In this document: in pieces, positions 10,252 to 18,002 of the stretch
Numbering within the stretch: position 1 is the first letter of the stretch
Layout of the letters: every line of letters starts with the position of its first letter
NCBI GenBank assembly: GCA_003427395.1
Contig: BFEA01000252.1
Coordinates: 1,275,948-1,300,688, forward strand
Direction: 5' to 3'
Source of the DNA: Chara braunii
Lineage: Eukaryota; Streptophyta; Charophyceae; Charales; Characeae
Length of the DNA: 24,741 nt
Translations under genes and position numbers: made by a program
Notes under the pieces: generated by a model
What the model was told of the DNA's origin: nothing
Database searches by the model: none
Seen by the model: the letters and a program-made list of their open reading frames with translations, nothing else

Positions 10252-10792
10252 TGAAAGAAAGGCCGAGAATGGTTGTCATCCGTGTGAGCAGCAAGGGAAT
10301 GAAAAGAGAGAGGGGTGAGGAAAAAGCGAGGCAGAGGTCTGACAGCCATTCTGACATTATGGTGGTCAAGAATCACGAGGAGGACAGCTGTCAATGGTTG
10401 CAATTTTCAGTCCAGATATGGAAAGGGCGAGAGAATAACCGAAGCTAGAGCCAGAAGGAGAATGATCATAACAAAGCAGCAGAGCGAAGGACAAATAAAT
10501 AAAAAACGAAGGGAAGAAATAAAAAGGGAAGACAGAGGCCTAAGATCTATCCCGACCACAGAGTAAAGGGGTTGAAGTCCCATCATCCCCACATGGAGTG
10601 AAAGAGAGGGAGAGAGAGGACAGTCTGACGGCTCTTCTGACAGAAGAGCCACCTAGACACTCAGCCCTCAATAGAAACAAACACAGCCATGTGAGTGTGA
10701 GCGCCCCCCACCCCCCCAAACCCCGCTCCCCACCCCCTGCCCCTCCAGCACTCACCGGATGTCAAAAAGACAAGAACGGTAGCGGTAGATAC
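10249..10792. other. Purine-rich sequence with a perfect short hairpin
   Basis: Mostly A/G-rich plus strand. A perfect hairpin at 10630-10650 has arms GGCTCTTCT and AGAAGAGCC with a 3-nt loop. It is not followed by a T run, so I do not call a terminator. Another C-rich stretch lies at 10705-10745. Confidence 0.5.
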
Positions 10793-11215
10793 ATTCTCCA
10801 TTTTTCTCATTTGGTGAGTGTGGTATGGCGAGGCAAGATGCCCTCATCCAGCTTCTCACTAAAGTTGAAAGTTGTGAGCAAATCATAGGGCGTCGCCACA
10901 CCACTCTCGAAATGTGAAAAAGACAGAAATGGGGCGGGTGCATTTGGCCATGTTCTAGCGGAGAGTTCATTCTCATTTTGCACATTTCGAGAGTGGTGCG
11001 GCGATGCCCATAGTTGCACAGCACCTCGCTCATCTCCCCCCCCCCCCCCTCCCCACCCACCCCCTCCTCCTCTCCAACCAATGCGGGAACCGTGAGGGAA
11101 CCTTTCAACGTGCGAAGTACTCGGCAGCTTTGGTGAGTTTCTCCCTTTTCCATGGTTTTCATTTTGGTGGCTCCTTCTCCTTCGAACCCATCAACATACA
11201 CGTACATGTATATAA
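10793..11215. repeat. Direct repeat D1, unit 1 (contains a MITE)
   Basis: This aligns with 11272-11560: ATTCTCCATTTTTCTCATT, GTATGGCGAGGC, CCAGCTTCTCAC, GCAAATCATAG, GGGAACCT and GTGAGTTTCTCCCTTTTCC occur in the same order in both. Unit 1 is longer because of the MITE at 10889-11008 and a C-rich stretch at 11036-11072. Confidence 0.92.
10884..11013. mobile_element. MITE family M1 with 5-bp target duplication
   Basis: The 120-bp element (10889-11008) has 28-bp inverted termini, starting GGCGTCGCCACACCACTC and ending as its inverse with two mismatches. CATAG flanks it at 10884-10888 and 11009-11013. The second unit of the surrounding direct repeat carries a single CATAG (11365-11369) at the same place without the element, so the empty site is visible in the same window. 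There is no coding capacity. I do not assign a superfamily. Confidence 0.95.
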
Positions 11216-11271
11216 AGTATTATAAACGGTTTACAGCGCAGCTCTGTTTGACGATATAATATATACATGAT

Positions 11272-11560
11272 ATTCTCCATTTTTCTCATTCGGCGAGTGG
11301 GTATGGCGAGGCCCTGTGCGCCCTCGTCCAGCTTCTCACCGAAGTCGAAAATTTGTGCGCAAATCATAGTTGCACAAAACGTCGCTCATCGTTTTTTGCA
11401 CCCACCCACCAGTGTGGGAAGCACGAGGGAACCTCTCAATATTATGCCAAGTACTCAGCAGCTTTTGTGAGTTTCTCCCTTTTCCCATTGTTTTCCTTTA
11501 GGTGGCACCTTCTCCTTCGGGCCCACCAACATACGTATACTTGTATGTATACATGACATC
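11272..11560. repeat. Direct repeat D1, unit 2 (empty MITE site)
   Basis: Second unit of the duplication, offset about 479 bp from unit 1. It shows the uninterrupted GCAAATCATAGTTGCAC site where unit 1 has the M1 MITE. Divergence between units is visible throughout, so the duplication is not recent. Confidence 0.92.
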
Positions 11561-12002
11561 TATAAATACAAAAGCCTACACTTTTGGGTTCAGATTTTTT
11601 CCCTGGATATTTTTACGTTCTAGCCCCTAGACTTGGGCAATCAACAAAGCATTGATGTTCATAGTGCGGCACACATTTCTTTTCGGATAATAGTCCACAG
11701 ACCAGCAAGTTACGCTTCAAGGACCTTAATGAGAAAGTCGCACAGAGAGGATGGAATTCAATCCGTCAGTGAGTGCTGGGGTCAGAAATGCAATTTGGCA
11801 AGTCTCTAGAGCCGTTCAAAAACACCCAAAAAAAAATAGGAGCAACAAACAAAGGACATAGACTGTGATACTACAGAATCCAAGAGGTCTGACGGAGTAA
11901 ACTAAATTCACCACCTAGCAGGTACCCTCTAGAGCTTTCCGTGTGCCATGACTGGCTGAGGAAAGGCGTAGCTCTCCTCCTCCTCCCCTCCCCCTCCCAA
12001 AT
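11561..12002. other. Anonymous sequence
   Basis: No gene recognised. A C/T-rich stretch lies at 11971-12000, immediately before the U6-like fragment. Confidence 0.5.
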
Positions 12003-12041
12003 GCTTCTCCGCAGGGCCCATACTAATGTTTTCTGTGTCGT
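12003..12041 (-). pseudogene. Degenerate U6 snRNA fragment
   Basis: The minus strand reads ACGACACAGAAAACATTAGT then ATGGGCCCTGCG. This matches the U6 stretch around the ACAGAGA box and AGC triad, with several substitutions. It shows no clear tail or target duplication and is much older than the copy at 2104-2220. Confidence 0.7.
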
Positions 12042-12221
12042 GGCTTTTCTAGATTCAAGACCGCAACTGGTTTAGCATACATTGTTCGGTGAGTTATATG
12101 TTGCACCGGCCGATGTACACGTATGCCAGAAAAGTCGAGAAAAAGTTTGAACGTTCTCCGTATCACCAACCTGTGCGCGGCATCAATTGCCCTTCTGCAG
12201 GGAAGAGAATTGGATGCATAT

Positions 12222-12346
12222 GTCCTTCGGGACATCCGTTAAAGTTGGATCGATACAGAGAAAGAAGATTAACATGGCCCCCGCACAAGGATGACACGCA
12301 TAAATCGAGAAATGGTCCGAATTATTTTGTCAAAAAAAAAAAAAAA
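12222..12346 (+). pseudogene. Near full-length plant-type U6 snRNA retropseudogene
   Basis: The copy starts with the 5' stem-loop GTCCTTCGGGACATCCG. It continues TTAAAGTTGGATCGATACAGA, and includes ATGGCCCCCGCACAAGGATG and ACACGCATAAATCGAGAAAT, then GGTCC. The 5' stem-loop and the AAATCGAGAAATGGTCC end are those of plant U6; animal U6 ends differently. About four extra bases lie after the ACAGAGA box, and the AGC catalytic triad reads AAC, so it cannot be a working spliceosomal RNA. The terminal T run has decayed and a 15-base A tail (12332-12346) follows, which fits retroposition. No target duplication is evident. Confidence 0.9.
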
Positions 12347-12428
12347 CAGAGAAAAGGAGGGAAAAATGAAAGAATTGTCTGCATATCGTAGACTCACAAG
12401 CCCTGCTTGTCTAAGGAGATTCATGTTT

Positions 12429-12562
12429 GACTTTGGCGACCGAATGTGACCACACAGACCTCTTGAGTGCTAGGAAGGCTGCCACTCGTTAGCCTCTGCC
12501 TCTACCACTCACTACTTCCCCTCTCTGGACCAGTACGTCCCCGCTGTTACCCATTCAAAACA
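12429..12562. repeat. Direct repeat D2, unit 1 (empty MITE site)
   Basis: This aligns with 12563-12809: TTTGGCGACCGAATGTGACC, GACCTCTTGAG, GGAAGGC, GTTAGCCT, CTCTACCA and TGTTACC-ATTCA recur in order. At the point where unit 2 carries an M2 MITE, this unit has just GAGTGC-TA-GGAAGG (TA at 12471-12472). Confidence 0.88.
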
Positions 12563-12809
12563 ACTTTAGCGACGGAAATGTGACCAGAGACCTCTTGAGC
12601 CCTACCTTGTTCCCTCCAATACAATGTCCGGTCATTAACGCTGCTGCATGTGGGGTATCTTCCAGTCTAAATACAGATGTAATGACCGTACGTTGTATTC
12701 GGGGGAAGAAGGTAGGAAGGCGGCCAGATACTCGTCACCTGTTAGCCTGCCTCTGCCACTCAACACTTCCCCTGTCTCTACCAGTACTCCCCCTCTGTTA
12801 CCTATTCAG
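12563..12809. repeat. Direct repeat D2, unit 2 (occupied MITE site)
   Basis: Second unit, interrupted by the M2 element at 12605-12712 between GACCTCTTGAGCCC and GGAAGGC. Apart from the element, the order of shared phrases is the same as in unit 1. Confidence 0.88.
12603..12714. mobile_element. MITE family M2, diverged copy with TA duplication
   Basis: The termini run CCTTGTTCCCTCCAATACAA inward on the left and, on the right, the inverse of CCTTCTTCCCCCGAATACAA; both continue to GGTCATTA. TA lies at both edges (12603-12604, 12713-12714). The paralogous unit at 12471-12472 has a single TA, which supports TA as the duplicated target. Confidence 0.88.
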
Positions 12810-12891
12810 GACTGAAAATATGATCCTTCTGCTCAGGGAGGCCGCTGGTGTGGTTTCTGGTTCTGGCCCATGACAGCCAGAAGCAAAGGGG

Positions 12892-12908
12892 GTTTTTTTT
12901 TTTTTTTC
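12892..12908. repeat. Oligo-T tract
   Basis: A 17-base T run, possibly the tail of an unrecognised minus-strand retroposon. No target duplication was found. Confidence 0.8.
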
Positions 12909-13085
12909 CTCTTATAAAACAAAGTTGAATACTTCTGGTAGAGTCAGCTGATGTAAGTAGGCCACCTTAGTTGGATCTGAAGTCCCAAGTGTCAAAGAAA
13001 CACTGCGGTTTGTGGCCACATCATGACCTCACCACTACTCTAGGCCCGACAAGCTCCCCTCTTCAGATCTGATCAGATCAGATCA

Positions 13086-13550
13086 TTGTGCGCACATATT
13101 ATCCAAAAGATCATCTCGATTGGGATCCATGTGCGCGCACACATAATCCAAAAGTTCATCTTGTTAGCCCCTGCCAAGCCTGAACGGAATGTGCGACAAG
13201 TTATAACCTTCGATTCGTTCCTCGACTTCCAACAATGAAAACAAAAATTGCTGATCATACCTTTTGCCAACGCTACGTATTGACCCCACCAACCATTGCT
13301 TCCCAGATGTCGGTAGGCCGCAGCAGAACTCCGTTGCATACAGACTTTCTTTCTTTTTTTTATATATATAAAGCTACAATCTTCTCTCAATTTCATACAG
13401 ACTTTCTTTCTTTATATATATATATATATATATATAAAGCTACAATCTTCTCTCAATTTCACCTCACACTACCTACCTACCTGCCACTACTGCTAATTGT
13501 AGGCATATGGGGAACCCATAGAACTCCGTTGCATACAGACTTTCCTTCCG
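13086..13550. repeat. Cluster of short direct repeats and (TA)n
   Basis: CATRTTATCCAAAAG-TCATCT is present twice at 13086-13162, each copy after GTGCGC. CATACAGACTTTCYTTC occurs three times (about 13339, 13394 and 13532). The TATATAAAGCTACAATCTTC block with CTCAATTTC occurs twice, with a (TA)n array at about 13413-13436 between. This is local slippage or duplication, not genes. Confidence 0.8.
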
Positions 13551-13643
13551 CCCGATTTTGTGCAGCAAACCTTGGCCAGTGCCAGCGACAGTCCCACCAG
13601 TTCCAGATTCGTTTCAACGCTATGCAGTCCACCACCAGAGGTG

Positions 13644-13766
13644 GCTACGACCTCCTTCATCCAAACACAACACACCCTCATCATGTGCCTGTATTGGGCC
13701 AGAAAGACAGCTAGTATGCATTCATGATGAGGGCATGTTATGTTACGTCTGGGGGAAGACTGTGGC
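13644..13766. mobile_element. MITE family M2-like, diverged
   Basis: AACACAACACACCCTCATCATG on the left is inverted as CATGATGAGGGCATGTTATG on the right. The right end CTGGGGGAAGACTGTGG matches M2 termini and the left end is worn. Similar inner sequence (CAACGCACCC..TGAT) occurs in the 15 kb cluster. Confidence 0.65.
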
Positions 13767-14069
13767 GTCCGACTGCTTTGCGAATCCAATAACACCTGGG
13801 ACATCCACTTAAATTCCTTCCTTGTAACCATCGTTTGGCTACGGGCACTGCTCTGTGGGACTGCAGACAAAGTGGGCAGTGGGTTTGAAACCTTGACTGA
13901 TGGAAGCCTGGCCAGGACAATCACGAACTTCGAAATTTTTCCACCGCCGCTACGTTAACGTAGCTATGCAGGCAGAGCCTAAATTGCCAAACCTGTTCTT
14001 CTTTGTACCCAAACTAGTCAAGCCAGTCTCCGCCAGGTCAGTACATGGAAAGCGTGGCTGCACATGTCC
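13767..14069. other. Anonymous sequence
   Basis: Short open frames only, with nothing recognised. TACGTTAACGTA at 13953 is a perfect 12-bp palindrome, which can occur by chance. Confidence 0.5.
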
Positions 14070-14180
14070 TACACTAGCACTGTCCTAAATGTCTCTGACT
14101 TATTAATAAAAAGTAAACATAGAAGTCTCTGACTGCAATCACGTCCAGAGTTTAGTAGAAAAAAAACAGGTCCTAGTGTG
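14070..14180. mobile_element. MITE family M3, copy 1
   Basis: The left end TACACTAGCACTGTCCTAAATG and right end GTCCTAGTGTGAG match those of 17015-17127, and the two copies are nearly the same length (111 and 113 bp). Inner sequence GACTGCAATCACGTCC is shared as GACCGCAATTGCGTCC. The termini are an imperfect inverted repeat. No target duplication is certain. Confidence 0.65.
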
Positions 14181-14288
14181 AGTATGCCCTCAGGCTTGTC
14201 AGTTGGCTTTTACCAGCCAGACCGAGCATTGACTTAAACTACCAGCACATGGCCTCAGGCAACTTGAGAACAACATGAAGCTTTCTCC

Positions 14289-14400
14289 AAAGAATTCGGA
14301 GACTTAGGGCATCCGGACCAAAATGGGTGGCGGCACCAGCGAAAACAAGAACAAAACCGCCCCACTGGGGTTTCTGCACTCGCGGTTTTAAGGTGCCTGA
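14289..14400 (+). repeat. Dispersed repeat family R, copy 3
   Basis: TTCGGAGACTTAGGGCATCC, then GGACCAAAATGGGTGGCGG and CACCAGCGAAAAC match the core at 6.9 kb in order and orientation. Confidence 0.7.
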
Positions 14401-14862
14401 TCTATCTGGGCCAGTTCGAAGTTCAAAATGCACTAATGCTTGCTCAGATTCTCTCTGGAAATCACTGTATGTTAGGCATCCCAGCAAAGAAGGTGTCTTT
14501 TTGCTGGGGGAGGTTGAATGCCATCAAGACCCCCCCCCCCTGCTCTGCCGGGGGGGCAGGAACATTTCCTAAGTTCCACCCCAAGGGGGCTGCTTTGTAT
14601 TATGTATGGTTCTTTCAAGCTTCTGGTGGATATCTGAGCTTGCCTCTGAGCTCAGAGGCAGGCTGACCTCCATCGTTTCGGTAACTTATGGGTTCCACTG
14701 CAGCAAGTTGCTTTGCCCACACTTGGATCCATATCCATACAGCCAGGAGAGTCCAGGACAATTTTTCTGTCACTTTTGGGGTAGTACATCATTTTCTCCT
14801 GTACTGAGGTGTTGTGCAAAAGAACTCAATCGAGCAGTGTTTACGACAGCCGTCTCTGGTGG
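14401..14862. other. Anonymous sequence
   Basis: Contains a C12 run near 14530 followed by G7 (14551-14557). No gene recognised. Confidence 0.5.
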
Positions 14863-14962
14863 CACCGTCTTTCCTGAATAGAAAATGCGAAGGTCATTAT
14901 CGCTGTATCTAGACTGAAATAGAGCTATAAAGATCGAGTGTTCTATTGGGGGGAAGACTGTA
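14863..14962. mobile_element. MITE family M2, copy in 15-kb cluster
   Basis: The left terminus ACCGTCTTTCCTGAATAGAA and the right terminus (inverse of ACAGTCTTCCCCCCAATAGA) both lead inward to a TTAT-GCT-TAT stretch. TA is seen only on the right edge. Confidence 0.78.
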
Positions 14963-15029
14963 AAATTGAGGCCTTAGTGAGGGTCAGGAGAGTTCCAAAC
15001 AATAGGATCGGCTTAGGGTCGGACTGCAC

Positions 15030-15147
15030 TACCATCGTCTCGAAGTCCCCCAACGCAACGCACCCTGATCATGAAAAAGTTGCCCCCAAAAAATACAGCT
15101 ATAATGACCGTGCAATGCGGCATGCATTCCTTTCGGAGAGAGTGGTA
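15030..15147. mobile_element. MITE family M2, copy in 15-kb cluster
   Basis: TACCATCGTCTCGAAGTCCC at the left. On the right, AATACAGCTATAATGACCGT leads to GAGAGTGGTA. TA stands at both edges. The 60-bp spacer before it (from 14970) repeats as 15155-15214 before the next M2 end, so element plus spacer form a tandem unit of about 185 bp. Confidence 0.72.
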
Positions 15148-15214
15148 GTACTTAGGCTTTAGTGAGGGTTAGGAGAGTTCCAAATGACTGGTTAGGTGTA
15201 GGTCTGGGCTGTAC

Positions 15215-15452
15215 TACCGCCATCTGTACCAGACTGGAATATTAGCTCGTACCTATTCATTACAAGGGTGTGCTGTCCTCAGGCCAAGCCGCACTGATCA
15301 AGCTGCATACATAGTGTTCAGGGGAAGAAGAAGGGCACCTTGATCTTCCCCTGGACACAACGCACCCTTCTGATGAATGTATACATAGATGATACTTTCC
15401 AGGGACGATACAGTCATGGTGAGAGCGCTCTGTGCTAGGGGTAAGACAGGTA
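15215..15452. mobile_element. Nested or abutting M2 MITE remnants
   Basis: A left end (TACCGCCATCTGTACC, 15215) is followed by a right end (TGTTCAGGGGAAGAAGAAGG, about 15317). At once there is another left end (ACCTTGATCTTCCCCTGGAC, about 15340) and a decayed right end (GGGGTAAGACAGGTAG, to about 15452). The order of ends suggests two elements side by side. Confidence 0.55.
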
Positions 15453-15518
15453 GCACAGGCTGCAACTAGGTCATTATCAATTACCCGGGGCTAAGTCCCA
15501 CTAGCGGGGGGGGTAGGT

Positions 15519-15540
15519 TTTTTTTTTTTTTTTTTTTTTT
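15519..15540. repeat. Oligo-T tract abutting copy B
   Basis: A T run immediately left of the point where similarity to copy A begins. Confidence 0.9.
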
Positions 15541-15667
15541 CAACTTACGATCCTGGCAAATTCCGAAGTGTAGATACACAAGGACAGGCAATGCCGTCCA
15601 ATTGCAAAAGAAGTGAAAGAACTTGAAAGGAGAAAGTGACAAAGGAAGAAGAAGAAAGAAGAAAGAA

Positions 15668-15718
15668 AGAAGAAGAAGAAGAAGAAGAAGAAGAAGAAGA
15701 AGAAGAAGAAGAAGAAGA
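15668..15718. repeat. (GAA)n microsatellite inside copy B
   Basis: Counterpart of 5661-5707 in copy A, flanked by the same GATGTAMACCAGCAAA sequence. Encodes poly-glutamate in the conserved frame. Confidence 0.95.
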
Positions 15719-15883
15719 TGTACACCAGCAAAAGACCGATGGCAAATCCCCGTCTCCCGCCAACCACTCTCCACCTCCTCATCTCCCCCAATCTTTTTCT
15801 TCCACAAAATAATAATAATAACAATGAATTGCTGAACCAGAACCAATCTCCAAATCCCCCTCTTACTGCTGGCACAACATGAG

Positions 15884-15944
15884 GTCCACCATAGCCATGA
15901 CCTTCACCTCCATCCACCAGGAACAGGTGATGGCTATGGCGGAC
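15884..15944. other. Conserved 13-bp hairpin of copy B
   Basis: GTCCACCATAGCC (15884-15896) and GGCTATGGCGGAC (15932-15944). The arms are identical to those of copy A when both are read in repeat orientation; the loop differs in sequence and length. Confidence 0.75.
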
Positions 15945-16421
15945 TACTAGGGGCCCTGCCCCGATGTTTAAAAGACGCTGCAAAAGTAGCTATGTCCTCT
16001 ACACCTCAGGCCGCCATGCCCGACTCTGTCATGAAGCATTCTTGACACAGCGCTACCCCTACAGTGGCCTTCCAGATGGAGCTTCTACCAAGGAGATGAA
16101 GATTAAGTCCACCATGATAGCCAGTAAGTACCCCTACCACTCTCCTCCTAGTCCCCTCCGCCCTCCTCCTTCCAGGCACTGTCCACCGTATAGCCGAGGT
16201 GGCAGCCTAGACGCTCCTCCTCCCAGTGCTCCACACAGCGCTCTTCCACCAGCGCTCCAGCAGCGTAACGCCCAAACTCACACACTGCAAAACGAGGAAG
16301 AGCAAAGAGCAAAACACTCTTCCTCAAGACATAGCGGGCAACCAGCCTCCTCCCTTTCGGAGGGAAACATCATTGCAGGTCTGATATCGTCCGCTACAGG
16401 CCCTAGACTCAGACTTCAAGA

Positions 16422-16809
16422 CTGGTACCCTAAATTTTTTTATTTTATTTTTTTTGAAACACAGGCTCCAATCGAGCGTCACGTGCTGAGAACCGGGCTC
16501 AGCGTCCCTTCTGAAATGCATACTAGTTGAAAGTTTGAGAGAACAATCATGAGTATGCGACAATCAGAGAAAAAACACAGAGCTGGAAACGGGGTCCAGT
16601 GTCCCATACTTTTAACTAACTGAAACAAAAGCCCGGTGTCTGCCTCTTCATCCATTTTGCCGGATGCCAGGTCCTACACAGAAAGCTAGCAGCCCTTGTC
16701 TCCCTTCCCTAACCCATGGCATGGCACAGATAACAGCAAGAGCCACTGGGGGGCACCAGTGGGTCCTCCTTCTGTCTCCTTGTCGGCCCCAAACTTCTGG
16801 TACCCTAAA
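16422..16809 (-). mobile_element. 362-bp retroposon with 13-bp target duplication
   Basis: CTGGTACCCTAAA stands at 16422-16434 and 16797-16809. Between them, 16435-16796 begins on the plus strand with a T-rich run (T7, ATTTTA, T8), i.e. an A-rich tail on the minus strand. The body has no open frame of note and no clear tRNA, 5S or 7SL head that I can see. It contains two hairpins (16485-16503, 16582-16600) shared with 20164-20230. Copy A of the host repeat lacks the insertion. A SINE or a retrocopy of an unidentified small RNA is the best reading. Confidence 0.9.
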
Positions 16810-17014
16810 ACTAGGCCTACTGGACTCCTAAAATTCGCGTGGCCTCTAAAGGCATTGAGTTTTTGTCTTCTTTTGGTCAGCCTACCCCTAAGCTACCCCT
16901 CAGCTACTTGAGAGTTTTCCCCCCTGCAACCCTCAAAGTCACGGCCACAGGAAAGTACCGGCCGGCCATGTAGTTCAACCGAATTTGAAACTTGGGTCTG
17001 TATTTCAACAATAA

Positions 17015-17127
17015 TCACACTAGGACTTTCTTGGATGTATAAGGCCTGCTTTTTGGACCAAGTGGTCGATACCGATGCACTTGACCGCAATTGCGTCCGC
17101 AGAGAAGTTGAAAAACTCCTAGTGTGA
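17015..17127. mobile_element. MITE family M3, copy 2
   Basis: TCACACTAGGACTTTCTTGG at the left and CTCCTAGTGTGA at the right form an 11-bp inverted terminus. Length and inner GACCGCAATTGCGTCC agree with 14070-14180. Directly left of it, GGGTCTGTATTTCAACA is a fragment of family S, so the element may have inserted into that repeat. Confidence 0.72.
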
Positions 17128-17707
17128 GTATGGCCTGAGCTAGGCCCGTTGGTAGTTTCAGCGTTCCAGTTGCGCAACAGCCAGGACAGCAAAAAACGAT
17201 AAGAAAACAGCTCTTATCTCCAGCCGTTAGATTACCGTTGCCGCCTGAAAAGATCAGTTAATATATCAATCATGTGTAGAGAGGGAAAGGTAAACAGAAA
17301 CCAAGCAGTCGTATCTGGAGACTACCAGACAAACCACAGCTTTCTTCGGATACATGAGCAACAAGAGGTATACAGAACAAGGCGGTCCTCGTTACTTTTT
17401 TTTTTTCTTTCTTTCTCTCGTTACTTTTTTTAGTTCGCACTGACAGGTGTGCTCGACTGATACAACCTCCCAGCCATTCCAGATACAGAACCACCAGTAC
17501 GTTTCACAGGCAAATTGTGCGCAACTTTCGGGGCTCAGCGTACCTGGTGGGAAAGGGCTAGCCCAGTGACCATGACCAGAAGAAATTTGCATGGGCATGC
17601 GGCAGAAATCAACAGCAGACATCGGCCAAAGAGCCTCGGAACGACTGCGGTGGTGGTTCAAGCCCGGCCAGTACACCGGTCCTTGTTTCCAGCGTACTGC
17701 TCCTTAA
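17128..17707. other. Anonymous sequence
   Basis: No gene recognised. The minus-strand open frames at 17270-17676 overlap a T-rich run (17395-17430) and carry lysine-rich low complexity. Confidence 0.5.
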
Positions 17708-17903
17708 AGGCCGGGGGGTACAAAAAATGCGGTAGGTACTGGTGGTTTTAGTGCCGGTTGGGGCGGCCTACTGGTGGTCTGAGTGTTGGGGCAGCCGTTA
17801 ACGCGGAAGCGGAATCGGCCTGCCCCTCCGGTCCAAATTCATTTGAGGCCGGGGCTAGGAAAAATGCCGTGGGTACTGGTGGTTTGAGTGCCAGTCGCCG
17901 GGT
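17708..17903. repeat. Direct repeat, about 140-bp offset
   Basis: GGCCGGGG-GTA/CTA followed by AAAAATGCSGTRGGTACTGG and TGGTTT-AGTGCC occurs at about 17708-17755 and again at about 17850-17895. A related CTACTGGTGGTCTGAGTG lies between them. Confidence 0.78.
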
Positions 17904-17930
17904 GTTTATTTGCCCCCTTGAGCTACCATC

Positions 17931-18002
17931 ATTTGAACTGACTGGCCCTAGGTAATTCAGAATTGCAGTGGAGTGCAAACATAGGTCTGTATTTTCAACA
18001 GT
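17931..18002. repeat. Dispersed repeat family S, copy 2
   Basis: CCTAGGTAATTCAGAATT and TAGGTCTGTATTTTCAACAG match the copy at 530-632, with about 35 bp missing between the two conserved blocks. Confidence 0.72.

Larger units (their letters stand above)
15548..16965 (+). mobile_element. Dispersed repeat with coding segments, copy B
   Basis: Homologous to 4722-5800 (minus) over its length, but longer because of a retroposon at 16435-16796. In copy A's 5' frame it reads AMPSNCKRSERT, meets a stop, and then runs through KEKVTKEEEE, poly-glutamate and DVHQQKTDGKSPSPAN; copy A reads TMPFNCNRNERTWKQ, poly-glutamate and DVNQQRPMSNPSISN. A later open frame (15964-16530) contains YTSGRHARLCHEAFLTQ and GASTKEMKIKSTMIA, with a GTAAGT donor-like site at 16124, then a proline-rich stretch and SLSEGNIIA (copy A: LLSEGNIIAA). 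The frame-for-frame match over several blocks implies an ancestral protein gene. I do not recognise the family. This copy is broken by stops and by the insertion. Confidence 0.75.

Noticed and set aside
10630-10650. Perfect hairpin as a terminator
   Set aside because: No T run and no upstream gene. Hairpin-type terminators are not expected in nuclear DNA.
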